A program made the position numbers and the translations under genes. 64,000 nt of DNA from Wyeomyia smithii (lineage: Eukaryota; Arthropoda; Insecta; Diptera; Culicidae). Below the pieces are notes generated by a model that saw only the letters and a program-made list of their open reading frames with translations, was not told the DNA's origin and did no database searches. The DNA is taken from positions 155,833,220 to 155,897,219 of the forward strand of contig NC_073696.1 of the NCBI RefSeq assembly GCF_029784165.1, given 5' to 3'. Positions 33,309 through 44,823 of this stretch are shown here, in pieces; within the stretch, counting starts at the first letter, position 1, and the number at the start of each line of letters is the position of its first letter.

Positions 33309-33959
33309 CTAATGCAAACAGAGAGGTTGTGATGTACCTTTCAATTCCAGTTGCGCCGCAAGATTTCCTTCAACTAGTGTAAGCGATGACCATTCGTCTA
33401 ATAATGCATAGACATCAATTGCGCCGGATTTACCGTAGCATGTAACAGGAATAATCCTAAACAGGAAACTTGAGTTGAGATAACGATAAGTGTGGTTCTC
33501 TGCGTTTGCTACCTGTGACGCGTTCGGGGGTCCTCTGATACTGTGAAGGAGTGGGTGATGACGATACTGGCAACCGTCGATACCGCACCGGTTGCTGCTG
33601 CGACAAGAAAGCTTGCCGTGACCAAAAAGACAATTTTGGCAAAGTCCTAACGACCGTATCTTCCGCCAACGCTCATCGACTGCAAGGCCTTTAAATGCAA
33701 CACACTCACGCAAACGATGGTCAGGTTTATCGCAGAACAGACAGCGGAAAAGTTTCGCTTCTTTTGAAGAACTCTCGTTACCTGCTGGAGTATGCGAATT
33801 CACATAAGCCTTCGCCTTCGGTTTATCCTTAGTAACCGTTCTCCTCTCCTTCGGCTCACTTGACACAACACTCGAAGCATCGCGCACCACGCCGGCCATG
33901 TTTTCGCAAAATACTGCTAGGTCGACATTGGCAAAACCTCGTTTAAACCCGGCCCACAT
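33309..33959 (-). pseudogene. BEL-1 gag zinc knuckles and protease start
   Basis: Open minus-strand frame of 216 codons. It has CLFCDKPDHRLREC and CQNCLFGHGKLSC with CGIDGCQYRHHPLLH, the nucleocapsid-type fingers of BEL/Pao gag, then VYALLDEWSSLTLVEGN. In relatives this last region is the aspartic protease with DxGSS; here the Gly position reads Trp, so the active site appears damaged. It continues upstream from the gag frame at 34026-34670 with a frame change. Confidence 0.75.
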
Positions 33960-34025
33960 TGGCTTCTGATTTTCGGGTAGCTTCCCAACCAGCTCCTGTA
34001 AGAGTGTGGGATTGGAAAGATGAGC

Positions 34026-34670
34026 CTACTCGTTGGCTGTCACCATGTGATCACACAAGCCCTGCACCGCAATACCATACTCGATTAGACCTTCGAGTTT
34101 TTCTGACCGTAAGTTCGGCATCACTCGCACCTCTCGTAGCATGTTGTTTATGAGTAGCTCCGGTCGACCATACCGCATACGAAGCGTTTCTATGATTTGC
34201 GGCACCGATTGTGGTAACACTAGCCGACCGCGAACGGTCTCCAAAGCTTGCCCTTTTAGGCAACGCTGAAGCCGTAGCATGTTTTTACCATCAGTAGATC
34301 CACATATGGCCGTCGTATAATCATAGTTATAAATGAATATTGGCCATTCCGACTGGTTTCCAGAAAAAATCGAAAGATCCCGTCCAAGAGACTGACGGGC
34401 TGACACTTGCTGCGACGTTGGACCACGATTGTCTGGTGAGTCCCACTCTTGTCGCTGATTCGGAAACGAATTCCCGGAAGCTATCTGCTGCTGGTGCGGA
34501 ATCGAAAAACTGGAAGATATTTGTTGCTGATTCGAAGCCAAATCACCTGAAGAAATTTGCTGAACATTCGATTGAATCGGAAGTTGTATCGGAATTTGAG
34601 GCGAAACGTTCCCACGAACAGATGGGTTCAAATTATTTTGCGTATCGGATGGGGGATGGGATCGAGACAA
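34026..34670 (-). pseudogene. BEL-1 gag central region (DUF1759-like)
   Basis: After a Gln/Ser-rich segment, the frame reads LSIFSGNQSEWPIFIYNYDY, RLQRCLKGQALETVRG, LPQSVPQIIETLRMRYGRPE and LREVRVMPNLRSEKLEGLIE. This is the capsid-like helical region found in BEL/Pao gag. The neighbouring segment 34671-34959 has weak coding signal and an AT-rich piece with GGGGGGG, and may be an insertion. Confidence 0.75.
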
Positions 34671-34959
34671 AAGATTTATATTACCTTTACCTTTAGCCCG
34701 ATTAGAGCGCGCATTATCTCAGGGTTATTTTTAAATTTATTTATTTTATTTATGGTCGTGGGGGGGATTGTACGCGATAATTGATCGCAATAATTATTCA
34801 AAATAGTATTGGCATGACGCTTACCTATTTCGGCATCTGGGTGGTTTTTCGCAATGGCACCGTTTGGCTTTACCTGCGAGTTCGCTACCTGCATGCTTGC
34901 TATCCCCGTTCTTCATTGCTCTAGCTGCACTTGCAGCTGGTTGATGATTTCCTGCGATG

Positions 34960-35553
34960 CTATTTGCTTCTGCTGGCACGTTTCAAAGGGTCAGCTGCAT
35001 TGCCAATCATCGGTGTACTTGACGATCGCGTCAGTAGATTCTGCTGGATCCGAGAGACTGGTGATGGCTTAGATTGATTGCCTACTGCGCCTTCTTCTGA
35101 TCCCAGCCATTCATTAACACGTTCTATGGCATCCCGCCGACTCAAACGACTCCTTTGAATTCTGCTTTCATCTGCCAGAGTCGCAATCAGCAGCTGCTGC
35201 TGTTCGTCGATGAATTTTCGCTGCAGCTCCAGTTCCATTCGCTGTTTTTCCAGTTCCATTCACTGTTTTTCCATTTCCTGCTTTTCCTTCAACCGATTCA
35301 TTGATTCCTCCAGCTGGGAACCACGTTCGGATACCGTACTTCTGGAGGTTATGCTGGGAGCAGCAGTACAATGTGCGCACGTCCACGCACGTTCACTGAT
35401 GGAATCGTTAACTCCCGCACAGGAATAATGCCACCAGGCATCGCAAGCGTCACACTGGACGAAACTGTCCGCAGTGTCCGGTCGATCACAAGCAACGTAG
35501 CTTTTTCCCTCAGCATTGAGGTTAGGTTTCGGCGGGGTGTGAATCATCGGCAT
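34960..35553 (-). pseudogene. BEL-1 gag N-terminus with PHD finger and coiled coil
   Basis: The start MPMIHTPPKP is followed by CDRPDTADSFVQCDACDAWW, HYSCAGV and WTCAHC, a complete PHD-type Cys4-His-Cys3 finger. A long Glu/Gln/Lys coiled coil follows (RLKEKQEMEKQ, MELELQRKFIDEQQQLL), interrupted by one stop near 35260. PHD fingers read histone tails in host proteins; some BEL/Pao elements of insects carry one at the gag N-terminus, and the role there is not established. The ATG is about 50 nt from the LTR edge, a usual distance. Confidence 0.75.
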
Positions 35554-35605
35554 GGTTGAAATTTTTGAGAATGTTCGTTCACGAAACTCGTTTTTGTAGC
35601 GGATT

Positions 35606-36086
35606 TGTTAGATGCAGCTCAACTGCAAATATTTATTCATGATTAGGTTTAGCTTTTACTTATAGTTTTCTGTACTATTTAAAAATTTCAAGTTTCTTCG
35701 CTATCTGCACGTGAACAAACTTTCTTTTCACCTTTCCTGGACTTCCCATACCTATCAACAATAATCTTTTTATTTGATTTCACCTTCTACTTACAGATTT
35801 GCTTTACTTACAGGTTATTACAGGAAGTTTGTAGGTTTGATTTATTCGCGTGTACAGGGAAATAAACGCGGTTCTATTGTATTCACTTTAACAAATCTTA
35901 CCTAAATCTCTACTTCAACTTCTACTTCTACTTCCTTTAGTCTTTGACAGATCCATAAAGGTTGTTCTAGCTGGAGACTGGCAGATTAGTCGTCGGTATC
36001 AGTAGATCGCTAAAGTTGTCGGAGGACAGACTGGCAGTTAAGCTGTTGGGTTTGACAGCGTTGTACGAGCCGGTTCAGCGGCAACA
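35606..36086 (-). repeat. BEL-1 5' LTR (about 481 bp)
   Basis: It begins on the minus strand with TGTTGCCGCTGAACC and ends CTGCATCTAACA, giving TGTT…AACA ends. It sits directly upstream of the gag. Only one LTR is present, so the boundaries rest on termini and position. A repeat R tail (AAGTGATTGCTATACC) abuts it at 36087. Confidence 0.6.
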
Positions 36087-36138
36087 AAGTGATTGCTATA
36101 CCTTTCTAGGAGATAGGCAACTAGGAGAAAGGCAAAAA
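36087..36138 (+). repeat. Repeat R tail fragment
   Basis: Reads GTGATTGCTATACCTTTC, then TAGGAGATAGGCAAC and TAGGAGAAAGGCAAAAA, i.e. the repeat R 3' end with its last motif duplicated. Confidence 0.8.
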
Positions 36139-36523
36139 GGAATTAGCATTAGCGAAACATACGAGACAATATTTCCAGATATACTCAGACGAACCATGGT
36201 ACGAGCAACATTTGAAGTTCCAATTGCCATAAAAACATTCCGATATTTCATGCATCCAACAAGAATAAACTGCATTCTTTGCCCAGAAGAGTGGTTGAAC
36301 ATTCTTCGAATAATAATGAATAATTTTTCACGCGCTAAGTCTTTCAAAATTATACTAACCAAATTAATTCTGCAGGACCTCACAACTATCGAAGAACAGG
36401 ATAACGTTATCGAAGCCACACACGACAGAGTTCATCGTGGAATAGAGGAAAACTACGCAAAGATCGTAAGAAAGTTTTTGTTGGATGTAGGAATATCGGT
36501 CGAAACCACCCGATCTGGGAAAG
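36139..36523 (+). pseudogene. Ty3/gypsy-like pol fragment (RNase H end to integrase zinc domain)
   Basis: The open plus-strand frame includes AIKTFRYFMHP, then EEQDNVIEATHDRVHRGIEE and NYAKIVRKFLLD. The HDRVHRGIEEN motif resembles the His-His part of the integrase HHCC domain in insect Ty3/gypsy elements. The frame is cut by the BEL-2 LTR at 36524, so BEL-2 probably landed in it. The continuation is not seen beyond 45181. Only the fragment is annotated and the family is uncertain. Confidence 0.5.
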
Positions 36524-36881
36524 TGTGAATGTTCTTCCGAAGCCTAACGGACAGCAAATAAAGGCACAGAGCAACGCGCGACGCTAATTCCCTTTTTCTG
36601 AAACACTTTATTAATTAACTTTAAACACGTTTATTAATTACTTAACGATATATTTAATATTAATCGACATATCACAATTTGCTGCCGTGGCTTAAAATAA
36701 GTGTGTTCTTGTTGCAAGGCTGGAGACGACTGATCATCGATGATGAAGTGGAAGACGATCTGTCCGATCGATTCTATTCGGGATCAATTTATCGATTCTT
36801 CTCGCTATTAAAAGTGGTGAATATAGCTGTGAGTGCTTTATTGGTAGCGCCTCGTTGCAAGGGTATGACCGCACTCCAACA
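36524..36881 (-). repeat. BEL-2 3' LTR
   Basis: On the minus strand it starts TGTTGGAGTGCGG and ends ACATTCACA. A purine-rich GGTGGGTCGGAA lies just before it (36882-36898) and could be the polypurine tract. Confidence 0.85.
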
Positions 36882-36909
36882 TTCCGACCCACCCTGAAAT
36901 TACGCAATT

Positions 36910-37164
36910 TCAGTCGATTGCTACGGTTGATTGTGAGCCATTGGTGCATCTTCGGTAGGTTGTGGGAGCAAACAGATTTTGGTGACTGGTCTCCTCAAGT
37001 AGCCTGTAGCGGTGCGTAGGGTCACAACACGCACAATGTCGTCGTCCGACGGATGCACTTGGTGAATACGGACCATTTTCCATTTCATCGACGGTTGGTT
37101 TTCGTCAACAATGATGACAAGTCTGCCTGGTTCGAATTTGATTGCTGGTTTCCAATTTTTCACT
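36910..37164 (-). pseudogene. BEL-2 pol C-terminus (DUF5641-like)
   Basis: The minus strand reads VKNWKPAIKFEPGRLVIIVD, WKMVRIHQVHPSDDDIVRVV and LRTATGYLRRPVTKICLLP, the conserved end of BEL/Pao polyproteins. It joins 43261 onward once LINE-I copy 3 and one copy of its 14-bp target duplication are set aside. It ends about 30 nt before the 3' LTR, as expected. Confidence 0.85.
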
Positions 37165-37165
37165 T

Positions 37166-37200
37166 GAGTGCCGTTTCTGCTTTCGTGGCGAATAGACGTT
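37166..37200 (+). promoter_or_regulatory. LINE-I copy 3 internal promoter: weak Inr plus DPE-like box
   Basis: TGAGTG gives A+1 at 37167 next to the target duplication. AGACGTT at 37194-37200 starts at +28 and matches six of seven DPE positions. Confidence 0.6.
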
Positions 37201-37726
37201 GTTTTTCAGTCAGCTACGACTCGCACTTAACAATAAACCACACGAAATACTGTACGGTGCTTTTTTTTCGGTTCGTTTTGTGCTGTGGTGACAATAGCCT
37301 GCACATTAGAAGCAGTTCAACTTCCCCGCAGCGGCGGGTGCTGGATACCCCGCTACCAGCACCGAGAAGCAGCTGCTGACACCGATAGCAGCAGAAGCAA
37401 ATCCCCCCTCCTCACCGCCGGGATCTGGATACCCCGCTAGCAGTACGGATCAGCTACTGGATAGTGATCATCCTCTGACATCCACAAGGTTGCGTGTAGG
37501 ACACGGCAGCTGAAAAATAAAACCGACCTGGATATTCGGTGAAGTATTCTGTTTTTATTATTTTTATTCATTTATTCTTTGCCCATTTATACGAGTGACT
37601 TTTTTTAAATTTTAATTCATCTTACTTGGACAAATTGTTTTTTCATTTATTCACTTCAACTTGGTACCCCATTTATACACGGTTGTTTACCGTTAGTGTG
37701 CGGTAGAGCATATTGCTCCCGCAAAC

Positions 37727-39133
37727 ATGAACGATATGGACAACATGCAGGTGGAATTGTTCCTAGAAGTTGAAACGAATGGAGATGTGATTGAAATATC
37801 ACCCCGCAGCTCCCCGCTTCCATCTCCACTGCCATCCCCTGCACCTAGTCCACCAAATCCGAACGTGTTAGCTAACGTTCGTATAAAAACTTACCCGGAT
37901 GAATTAAAGGGCCCGTACGCTGTCTACTTCCGGCCCATAAAGAAACCATTGAATGTTTTGCGCATTGGCAAGGACCTGACAGAACGGTTTTCGGACGTAA
38001 CCGAAATCACCAAGGTGAGGCCGAACAAACTGCGAGTTGTCGTGAATAGCTTGAAGCAAGCAAACGCAATTGCTTGCTGCGAGCTCTTCACGAGAGAGTA
38101 TCGCGTGTACATCCCTGCCAAGGATGTAGAGATCGACGGTGTTGTGACCGAAGGGAATCTCACTGTCGATGACATTTTGCGTCATGGGGTTGGCTGTTTC
38201 AAGAACCCAATGATGCAAGATGTAAAGATATTGGATGTCAAGCAATTGCATTCAGTGTCCATCGATGAAGGAGAGAAGAAATTCTTTCCTTCGGATTCCT
38301 TTCGGGTAACATTTGCCGGATCTGCACTGCCGAACTACATCCTTTTGCATAAGGTTCGTCTTCCTGTACGCCTGTTTGTACCGCGGGTCATGCACTGCCA
38401 TAACTGCAAGCAGTTAGGTCACACAGCCACCTACTACTGCAACAAGGCACGCTGCAGCAAGTGCGGAGGCAATCATGCTGAGACCACTTGCAGTGAGGAT
38501 ACTGAAAAGTGTCTTTACTGCGAGGGAACTCGGCATGACCTTCCGGCATGTCCCGCGTACAAACAGCGCGAGGAAAAAATAAAGCGTTCCCTTAAGGAAC
38601 GATCAAAGCGCTCTTTTGCAGAAATGCTTAAGAGGGCTGAGCCACCCTCGACAGGAAACATCTTTTCCTTTTTGCCAACCGATGAGGGTACATCTGACGA
38701 TCCCGTCGAAGGGTGCTCTTATGCCATGCCAGAAGGATCTAGGAAGAGGAGAATAGTAAACTCTCCTAATCTTTCTCGCAAAGGTCGTAAGATAACCCCT
38801 AGCGGAATGACCAATATACCTACGCAAAAAAGAAGCGGTGAAGAAAAACCGAAGCAAGTACCTCCCGGTCTTAATTTCAAATCTAACCAGGAGTACCCAC
38901 CGCTTCCTGGGACACCAAAAACCCCTCGTGCACCCATTTCTCGATCAGAGGATAAAAAAGAAATAGGGTTTATAAATTTCTCTGATATTGTGGACTGGAT
39001 ATTCAAAACATTCAACATAACAGATCCCCTTAGAAACATTCTTCTTGCCCTTCTCCCTACAGTGAAAACATTTTTGAAACAACTAGCAGCAACTTGGCTC
39101 CTCATATCAGCTATCATATCTTTCGATGACTAA
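37727..39133 (+). CDS. LINE-I copy 3 ORF1, intact gag-like zinc-knuckle protein (468 aa)
   Basis: ATGAACGATATGGAC starts a frame with the same layout as copy 2 ORF1: a Pro/Ser-rich N-terminus and a conserved VYFRPIKKP…KVRPNKLRVVV domain. Three CCHC knuckles follow (CHNCKQLGHTATYYC, CSKCGGNHAETTC, CLYCEGTRHDLPAC), then a basic patch and a C-terminal SDIVDWIFKTFNITDPLR segment. The first knuckle carries an extra Tyr before the final Cys. It presumably binds element RNA. Codons differ widely from copy 2 while the protein is similar, which suggests that the two lineages evolved under constraint before insertion. It overlaps ORF2 by ATGACTAA (39126-39133). Confidence 0.92.
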   Translation: MNDMDNMQVELFLEVETNGDVIEISPRSSPLPSPLPSPAPSPPNPNVLANVRIKTYPDELKGPYAVYFRPIKKPLNVLRIGKDLTERFSDVTEITKVRPNKLRVVVNSLKQANAIACCELFTREYRVYIPAKDVEIDGVVTEGNLTVDDILRHGVGCFKNPMMQDVKILDVKQLHSVSIDEGEKKFFPSDSFRVTFAGSALPNYILLHKVRLPVRLFVPRVMHCHNCKQLGHTATYYCNKARCSKCGGNHAETTCSEDTEKCLYCEGTRHDLPACPAYKQREEKIKRSLKERSKRSFAEMLKRAEPPSTGNIFSFLPTDEGTSDDPVEGCSYAMPEGSRKRRIVNSPNLSRKGRKITPSGMTNIPTQKRSGEEKPKQVPPGLNFKSNQEYPPLPGTPKTPRAPISRSEDKKEIGFINFSDIVDWIFKTFNITDPLRNILLALLPTVKTFLKQLAATWLLISAIISFDD

Positions 39134-42100
39134 GACGGCGAAAGAGGTTAGGAGTTTTATCACTGTATTACAGTGGAATTACAGAAGTATCATCCCCAAA
39201 CTCGAGTTATTTTCTCATTTAATAAACACTTATAATTGTGACGCTTTTGCGCTTTGTGAAACTTTCCTAAATTCAAATAATCAACCCAATTTCCACGATT
39301 TTAACATAATCCGTCGAGACCGAGACTCACATGGTGGAGGGGTACTTTTAGGGATCAGAAAGTGCTACTCCTTTTTTAGGATCAACCTCCCTCGGATCTC
39401 GAACATTGAAGTCGTTGCCATTCAAACAAATATGAATGGAAAAGACCTTTGCATTGCTTCGATATATATTCCTCCATCCGTGCGGATTGAACAGAGGCAA
39501 CTTTCTGACATAGCAGAATTGCTTCCCACACCTTTTTTGATTTTGGGAGATTTTAACTCCCACTGTCTGCAATGGGGATCGCAATACGACGACGCCCGAT
39601 CTTCTTTAATTTGTAACTTGATCGACGACTTCAATATGACACTTTTGAATACTGGAGAAGCGACACGTGTACCTAATCCTCCAGCACGTGAAAGCGTGAT
39701 AGACCTATCCCTCTGCTCGACATCACTAGCGTTAGATTGCCAGTGGAAAGTAATCAATGATCCCCACGGTAGTGATCATCTTCCAATCGTTATTTCAATT
39801 GCTAATGGTTCAACTCCCGCGAATCCAATCAATATGTCATACGACCTCACACGTAACATTGATTGGAAGCGTTATGAGACTTTCATAGCGGAAAATCTCG
39901 AGTCTCACGATGAACTTCCTCTCTAATGAAGAATACGCGTTGCTTTCTGGCTTGATCATCGACGCCGCGACTCAAGCTAAGACGAAACCAATACCCGGGA
40001 TAACAATTAGACGGCGTCCTCCTACCAAGTGGTGGGACAAAGAGTGCTCTGAACTGTACGCGCGAAGGTCCTCGGCATATAAGGACTACCGAAAGTATGG
40101 CTCGGTTAAGCTGCTTCGAAGGTACGAGATACTGGACAGGCAGATGAAGAGCTTAATGAAAGCGAAAAAAAGCGGATACTGGCGGCGGTTCGTAAACGCG
40201 TTATCGAGGGAAACAGCGATGAGCACTCTTTGGGATACCGCCAGGCGAATGCGGAATCGTAACGTTTCGAATGAGAGCGAGGAGTATTCAGATCGCTGGA
40301 TACTCGATTTTGCCCAAAAGGTCTGCCCGGACTCTGTTCCGGTACAGAAGATTTTTCGCGACGCGTTTTCAGTAACTACGAAAGAGCCCCCATTTTCGAT
40401 GTTGGAATTTTCGATGGCTCTCCTTTCGTGCAACAATAAAGCTCCAGGGTTGGATAGAATGAAATTCAACTTGTTGAAGAATCTACCCGATTCTGCAAAA
40501 AGACGCTTGTTGAACTTGTTCAACAAGTTTCTTGAGCTAAACATTGTTCCGCACGACTGGAGGGAGATAAAAGTCATTGCTATTCAAAAACCCGGAAAAC
40601 CAGCCTCTGATCACAATTCTTATAGGCCGATTGCTATGCTCTCTTGCCTCCGGAAATTAATGGATAAAATGATCCTCTTACGGTTAGACAAATGGGTCGA
40701 AACAAACGGTTTACTTTCAGATACTCAATTTGGCTTTCGCCGGGGCAAAGGGACGAATGATTGCCTAGCGTTGCTTTCTATTAAAATTCAACTCGCCTTT
40801 GCTCGAAAAGAGCAAATGGCTTCTGCATTCTTGGACATTAAGGGGGCTTTTGACTCTGTCTCTGTAGAAGTTTTAAGCGCGAAACTTCATTCGCAGGGAC
40901 TTTCACCAAATTTAAATAATTTTTTGCTCAATTTGTTGTCAGAAAAGCATATGTATTTCTCACATGGTGATTCGACAACTTCCCGAATTAGTTACAACTT
41001 CCCCAGGGCTCATGTTTAAGCCCTCTCTTATATAATTTTTACGTTGATGACATCGATGAATGTATTGCCAATTCATGCACGCTACGGCAACTTGCGGACG
41101 ATAGCGTTGTATCCATTACTGGTAGCGAGGCTAGCGATCTGCAAGGACCATTGCAAGATACCTTAGACAATTTGTCTGAATGGGCTCTTAAGCTGGGTAT
41201 CGAATTTTCTCCGGAGAAAACTGAGCTGGTCGTTTTTTCGAGGAAGCATAACCCAGCTCAGATGCAGCTCCTACTAACGGGTAAAACGATCACTCAGGTT
41301 TTAGTCGCTAAATATCTCGGGGTCTGGTTCGACTCTAAATGCACCTGGGCTTGTCATATTAGGTATCTGACACAAAAATGCCAACAGAGGATTAATTTTC
41401 TACCGGAACCTGGTGGGGTGCCCACCCAGGAGACCTTCTAAGGTTATACCAAACAACGATACTGTCAGTTCTTGAATACGGTTGTTTCTGCTTTCGCTCC
41501 GCTGCGAAAACACACACTATAAAACTAGAAAGAATACAATATCGTTGTTTGCGTATTGCCTTGGGCTGCATGCAGTCGACTCATACGATGAGTCTTGAAG
41601 TGCTAGCGGGTATTCTTCCGTTGAAACATCGCTTTTGGAATCTCTCTTACCGGTTACTCATTCGATGCACGATCATGAATCCATTAGTAATTGAAAATTT
41701 CGAGAGGTTGGTCGACCTTCAATCTCAATCCAGATTTATGACTTAATATTTTGACTATATGGCTCAAAATATTAATCCTTCTTCATACGATTCCTCTAAT
41801 GTCGCACCTTTAAATACTTCAAATAATGCTATATTCTTCGACACCACCATGAAAGAAGACATTATTGGTATCCCGGATCAATTACGACCGCAAGAGAACC
41901 CTAAGATTTTTTCCAATAAGTTCAAACATGTTAGTTGTGATAAAAGGTTTTCACTGACGGATCTAATCTAGATGAGTCCACTGGCTTCGGTGTTTTCCAC
42001 GAAAATTTTACCGCCTCCTACAAACTCGATGCTCCTGCTTCCGTGTACACCGCAGAACTTGCTGCTATTCAGTACTCCCTTGGGATCATCGAAACCCTAC

Positions 42101-42795
42101 CCATAGACCACTACTTCATCTTCACAGATAGTCTCAGTGCCATAGAGGCTCTGCGATCGATGAAGACTGTGAAGCACACCCCGTATTTCCTGGGGAAAAT
42201 ACGACGGTTCTTAAGTGCTTTAACAGATAAAAATTACCGGGTTACCTTAGCATGGGTCCCTTCTCATTGTTCCATTCCGGGCAATGAGAAGGCTGACTCT
42301 TTAGCTAAGGTGGGTGCTATTGATGGCGATATTTATGAAAGACCAATTGCTTACGATGAATTTTACAGCATTTTGCGTCAGAGAACACTCAATAGCTGGC
42401 AATCATTATGGAACTCAGATGAACTGGGACGGTGGCTACATTTCATTTTTCCTAAGGTATCGACGAAAGCATGGTTCAAGGGGTTGGATGTAGGTCGCGA
42501 CTTCATTCGCGTGATGTCCAGACTTATGTCCAATCACTACACGTTAAACACGCATCTCTTTCGTATAGGGCTTGTAGACAGTAATCACTGTGTTTGTGGT
42601 GATGGCTACCACGACATTGAGCATGTTGTTTGGTCGTGTTCCGAATTCTGTGATGTTAGGTCCAAGCTAACAGATTCCCTTCGGGCCCGAGGGAGACAGC
42701 TTAACGTTCCCGTTAGGGACATTCTGGCAAGCGGAGATTTCCAGTATATGTCAGAGCTTTACAGCTTTCTGAAAAACGCCGACATCAAAATTTAA
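39126..42795 (+). pseudogene. LINE-I copy 3 ORF2 (endonuclease, RT, RNase H), several frameshifts
   Basis: The endonuclease (QWNYRSIIPKLE, CETFLNS, LGDFNSHCLQWGS, SDHLPIVIS) is complete to about 39900, where a small shift breaks the frame. RT follows at 39910-41019 with FLDIKGAFDSV. Four bases are lost at about 40995, just before the LPQGS motif. It resumes with LADDSVVSITG, then loses about 11 nt near 41403. A TAA lies at 41744-41746 and another shift near 41950. RNase H (ELAAIQYSLG, FTDSLSAIEAL, NEKADSLAK) and the CVCGDGYHDIEHVVWSC motif end at 42795. Catalytic residues are still readable, so decay is recent relative to subfamily divergence. Confidence 0.9.
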
Positions 42796-43259
42796 ACTCT
42801 TTTATCTAATTGTTAGATTTATCATCCCACTACACGAAAATTTATGGCCATACCTCATACTGAAGACACAAAAACGACAACCTGATTCGACTTTAGCGGT
42901 ACCCGTAGAGGAAAAATTTCCAGATTCAAACAAACGGAATACGCAGTGCAATAATAATAAAAGAAATAATAGTTTACTAGCTAGCAATACTAGTAGCAAT
43001 AATATTAAAAGAAAAAATAGTTACTAGCAATAAGATATCAGTCGATAACAATAATTAAGTTATAAACAAACTCAACTCCCAACCCAAATATCCCTCACCA
43101 GAAAAATTGTATACATACTAACCCCAGTAAATCGGGCGTAACGATCACTCTTACTAACAAAGTTTGTTCTTTTTTTAAAGCAAAATTGATTGTAAACACT
43201 GCTTCGTTAAGCTACCGCAGATGAGCTAGAAAATAAACAACTTTAAAACTAAAAAAAAC
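42796..43259 (+). other. LINE-I copy 3 3' UTR
   Basis: AT-rich non-coding sequence unlike the 3' UTR of copies 1, 2 and 4, with an ATAATAATA-rich part at 42950-43020 and a final CTAAAAAAAA before the target duplication. Confidence 0.8.
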
Positions 43260-43260
43260 T

Positions 43261-44823
43261 CCAATTTTTCACTCGTGCTTGAAGCTGCGCCAGGTATTCG
43301 CCATCGTCGCCAGAAGTGCTGAAGTTGCTGCTGAATACGCTGCCAGTGTGTGAGCCGATTTGTCGAGATGTTGTAGTAATCGTCATCAGGAAGAGCCTGA
43401 AGCGATGACCCGACGAGGAAGTGAGCTGGCGTGAGCGGCTGGAGATCTGTGGGGTCGTCCGAAAGCTGTGTAAGGGGCCTAGAATTGAGACAACCTTCTA
43501 CCTGTACGAGGAGAGTTGTAAAATCTTCGTAAGAGACGGGGGAGTTGCCTAAAACTCTTAGCAAATGTTTTTTGGCAGATCGCACAGCGGCTTCCCAAAG
43601 GCCGCCAAAGTGGGGGGCGGCAGGGGGGTTGAAGTGCCAGTTCATACCTTCGGTACTGCACTCTTTCTGAATTTTCTCATGGTGTGCGCTGTTTTTTAGG
43701 GATCGTATTAGTTCAGTCAATGTGTTTCCGCCCCGACAAAATTTGTGCCATTGTCGGAGTAAATATCGTGGCATTTTCCTTTGCGAGCGGTAAAACGACG
43801 AAGTGCCTGAATAAATTTAGCTGTTGACAGATCGGATACAAGCTCTAAATGAACTGCTTTTGTGCAGAAGTAGACAAAAACTGCTACATAGGCTTTCGTA
43901 GTCCCTCTCCGATATCCTTGGCGTATGTACACTGGACCAAAGTAATCTACTCCAGTTGTCGTGAATAGGCGAGCGGCTTTAATTCTCGATGCCGGCAGTT
44001 GGGCCATGAATTGTTGTTGAAGCCTCGGTTTCATGCGGTAGCATGTAAGACAGCGATGGGACATAAATTACGTCCACCTAACGGCCAAAATCGAAGTCGT
44101 ATGGAGCTTAGAAGAAACTGTGGAGTGGCATGCAACAACCTTTTATGATAACTTTCAGCAAGCAGTCTAGAAAATTTATGATTGCCATCAATGATCATTG
44201 GATGTTTAGTTTCATCTGAGAGATCTGACTTGTCTAGCCTTCCCCCTACACGAATAATACCATCCGGTGTTAACATCGGGTTGAACCAACGAAGACGCGA
44301 GCCACGGTGAACAGGTTCGTTTTTGGAAAGACACCTCATTTCCTTGGGAAACATCTCTTGCTGTACCAGTCGAACGATACTACTTTCAGTATTCCATAGT
44401 TCAGAAGTTGTTAAAGCTATAGAGCGAAGCCTCTCCGATTCTGGTACGCGTAAATTGCGTGCGAATCTTTTGCTGTATGCAGTGACTCGGATAAGGGTAT
44501 TATACTCAGCAAACAAAGAGAAAAACCAGCCGTTAAAGGGTTCTACTGTAGCTATCATCGTAACATGGGTCCTCCTACGTTCTATTTCTGTATCTTCTAA
44601 ATGAGGTATAGAGTCTTGCAATCCTGGCCAATCGTCTGATTATCCGCTAACCATGTTGGTCCATGCCACCATCTGAACTCTGTAATAATTTGTTCTGGAT
44701 CCAAACCCCTGGATAACTGATCGGATGGATTTTGTATTCCTGGTACGTGGTTCCAATGGCAGTTTTGGGTGTTATGCTGAATAAAGGAAACTCTATGTGC
44801 AACGAATGTCGTCCATGTGTGTG
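43261..44823 (-). pseudogene. BEL-2 pol: RNase H-integrase region
   Basis: Minus-strand frames in order: near 44800-44600 FVAHRVSFIQHN, NPSDQLSRGLDPE and WWHGPTWL; then the integrase zinc and linker part (44621-44031). The integrase core follows with TTGVDYFGP (first Asp), IYSDNGTNF (second Asp) and, after a shift near 43730, HFGGLWEAAVRSAKKHL (Glu). The end reads LTPAHFLVG and NRLTHWQRIQQQLQHFW. It is the usual order for BEL/Pao. Stops and shifts occur at 44610, 44040 and 43730. The upstream part of pol is deleted directly to the 5' LTR at 44824. Confidence 0.85.

Larger units (their letters stand above)
32597..36086 (-). mobile_element. BEL-1: 5' half of a BEL/Pao LTR retrotransposon
   Basis: On the minus strand the order is the LTR (35606-36086), a gag with PHD finger, capsid-like and zinc-knuckle parts, a protease, and the first part of pol. 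Then it is cut at 32597 by the inverted repeat R. RT, RNase H, integrase and 3' LTR are missing. The LTR differs from that of BEL-2 at 36524-45181, so this is a separate family. It is full of stops. Confidence 0.82.
37165..43259 (+). mobile_element. LINE-I copy 3, diverged subfamily, full-length with 14-bp target duplication
   Basis: TCCAATTTTTCACT occurs at 37151-37164 and at 43260-43273, with BEL-2 pol continuing across. The element is about 6.1 kb, longer than copy 2 because of a 560-nt 5' UTR and a different 3' UTR. Coding sequence is clearly homologous to the other copies but differs at a large share of codons, so it is a sister subfamily. ORF1 is intact and ORF2 is broken. Confidence 0.93.
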
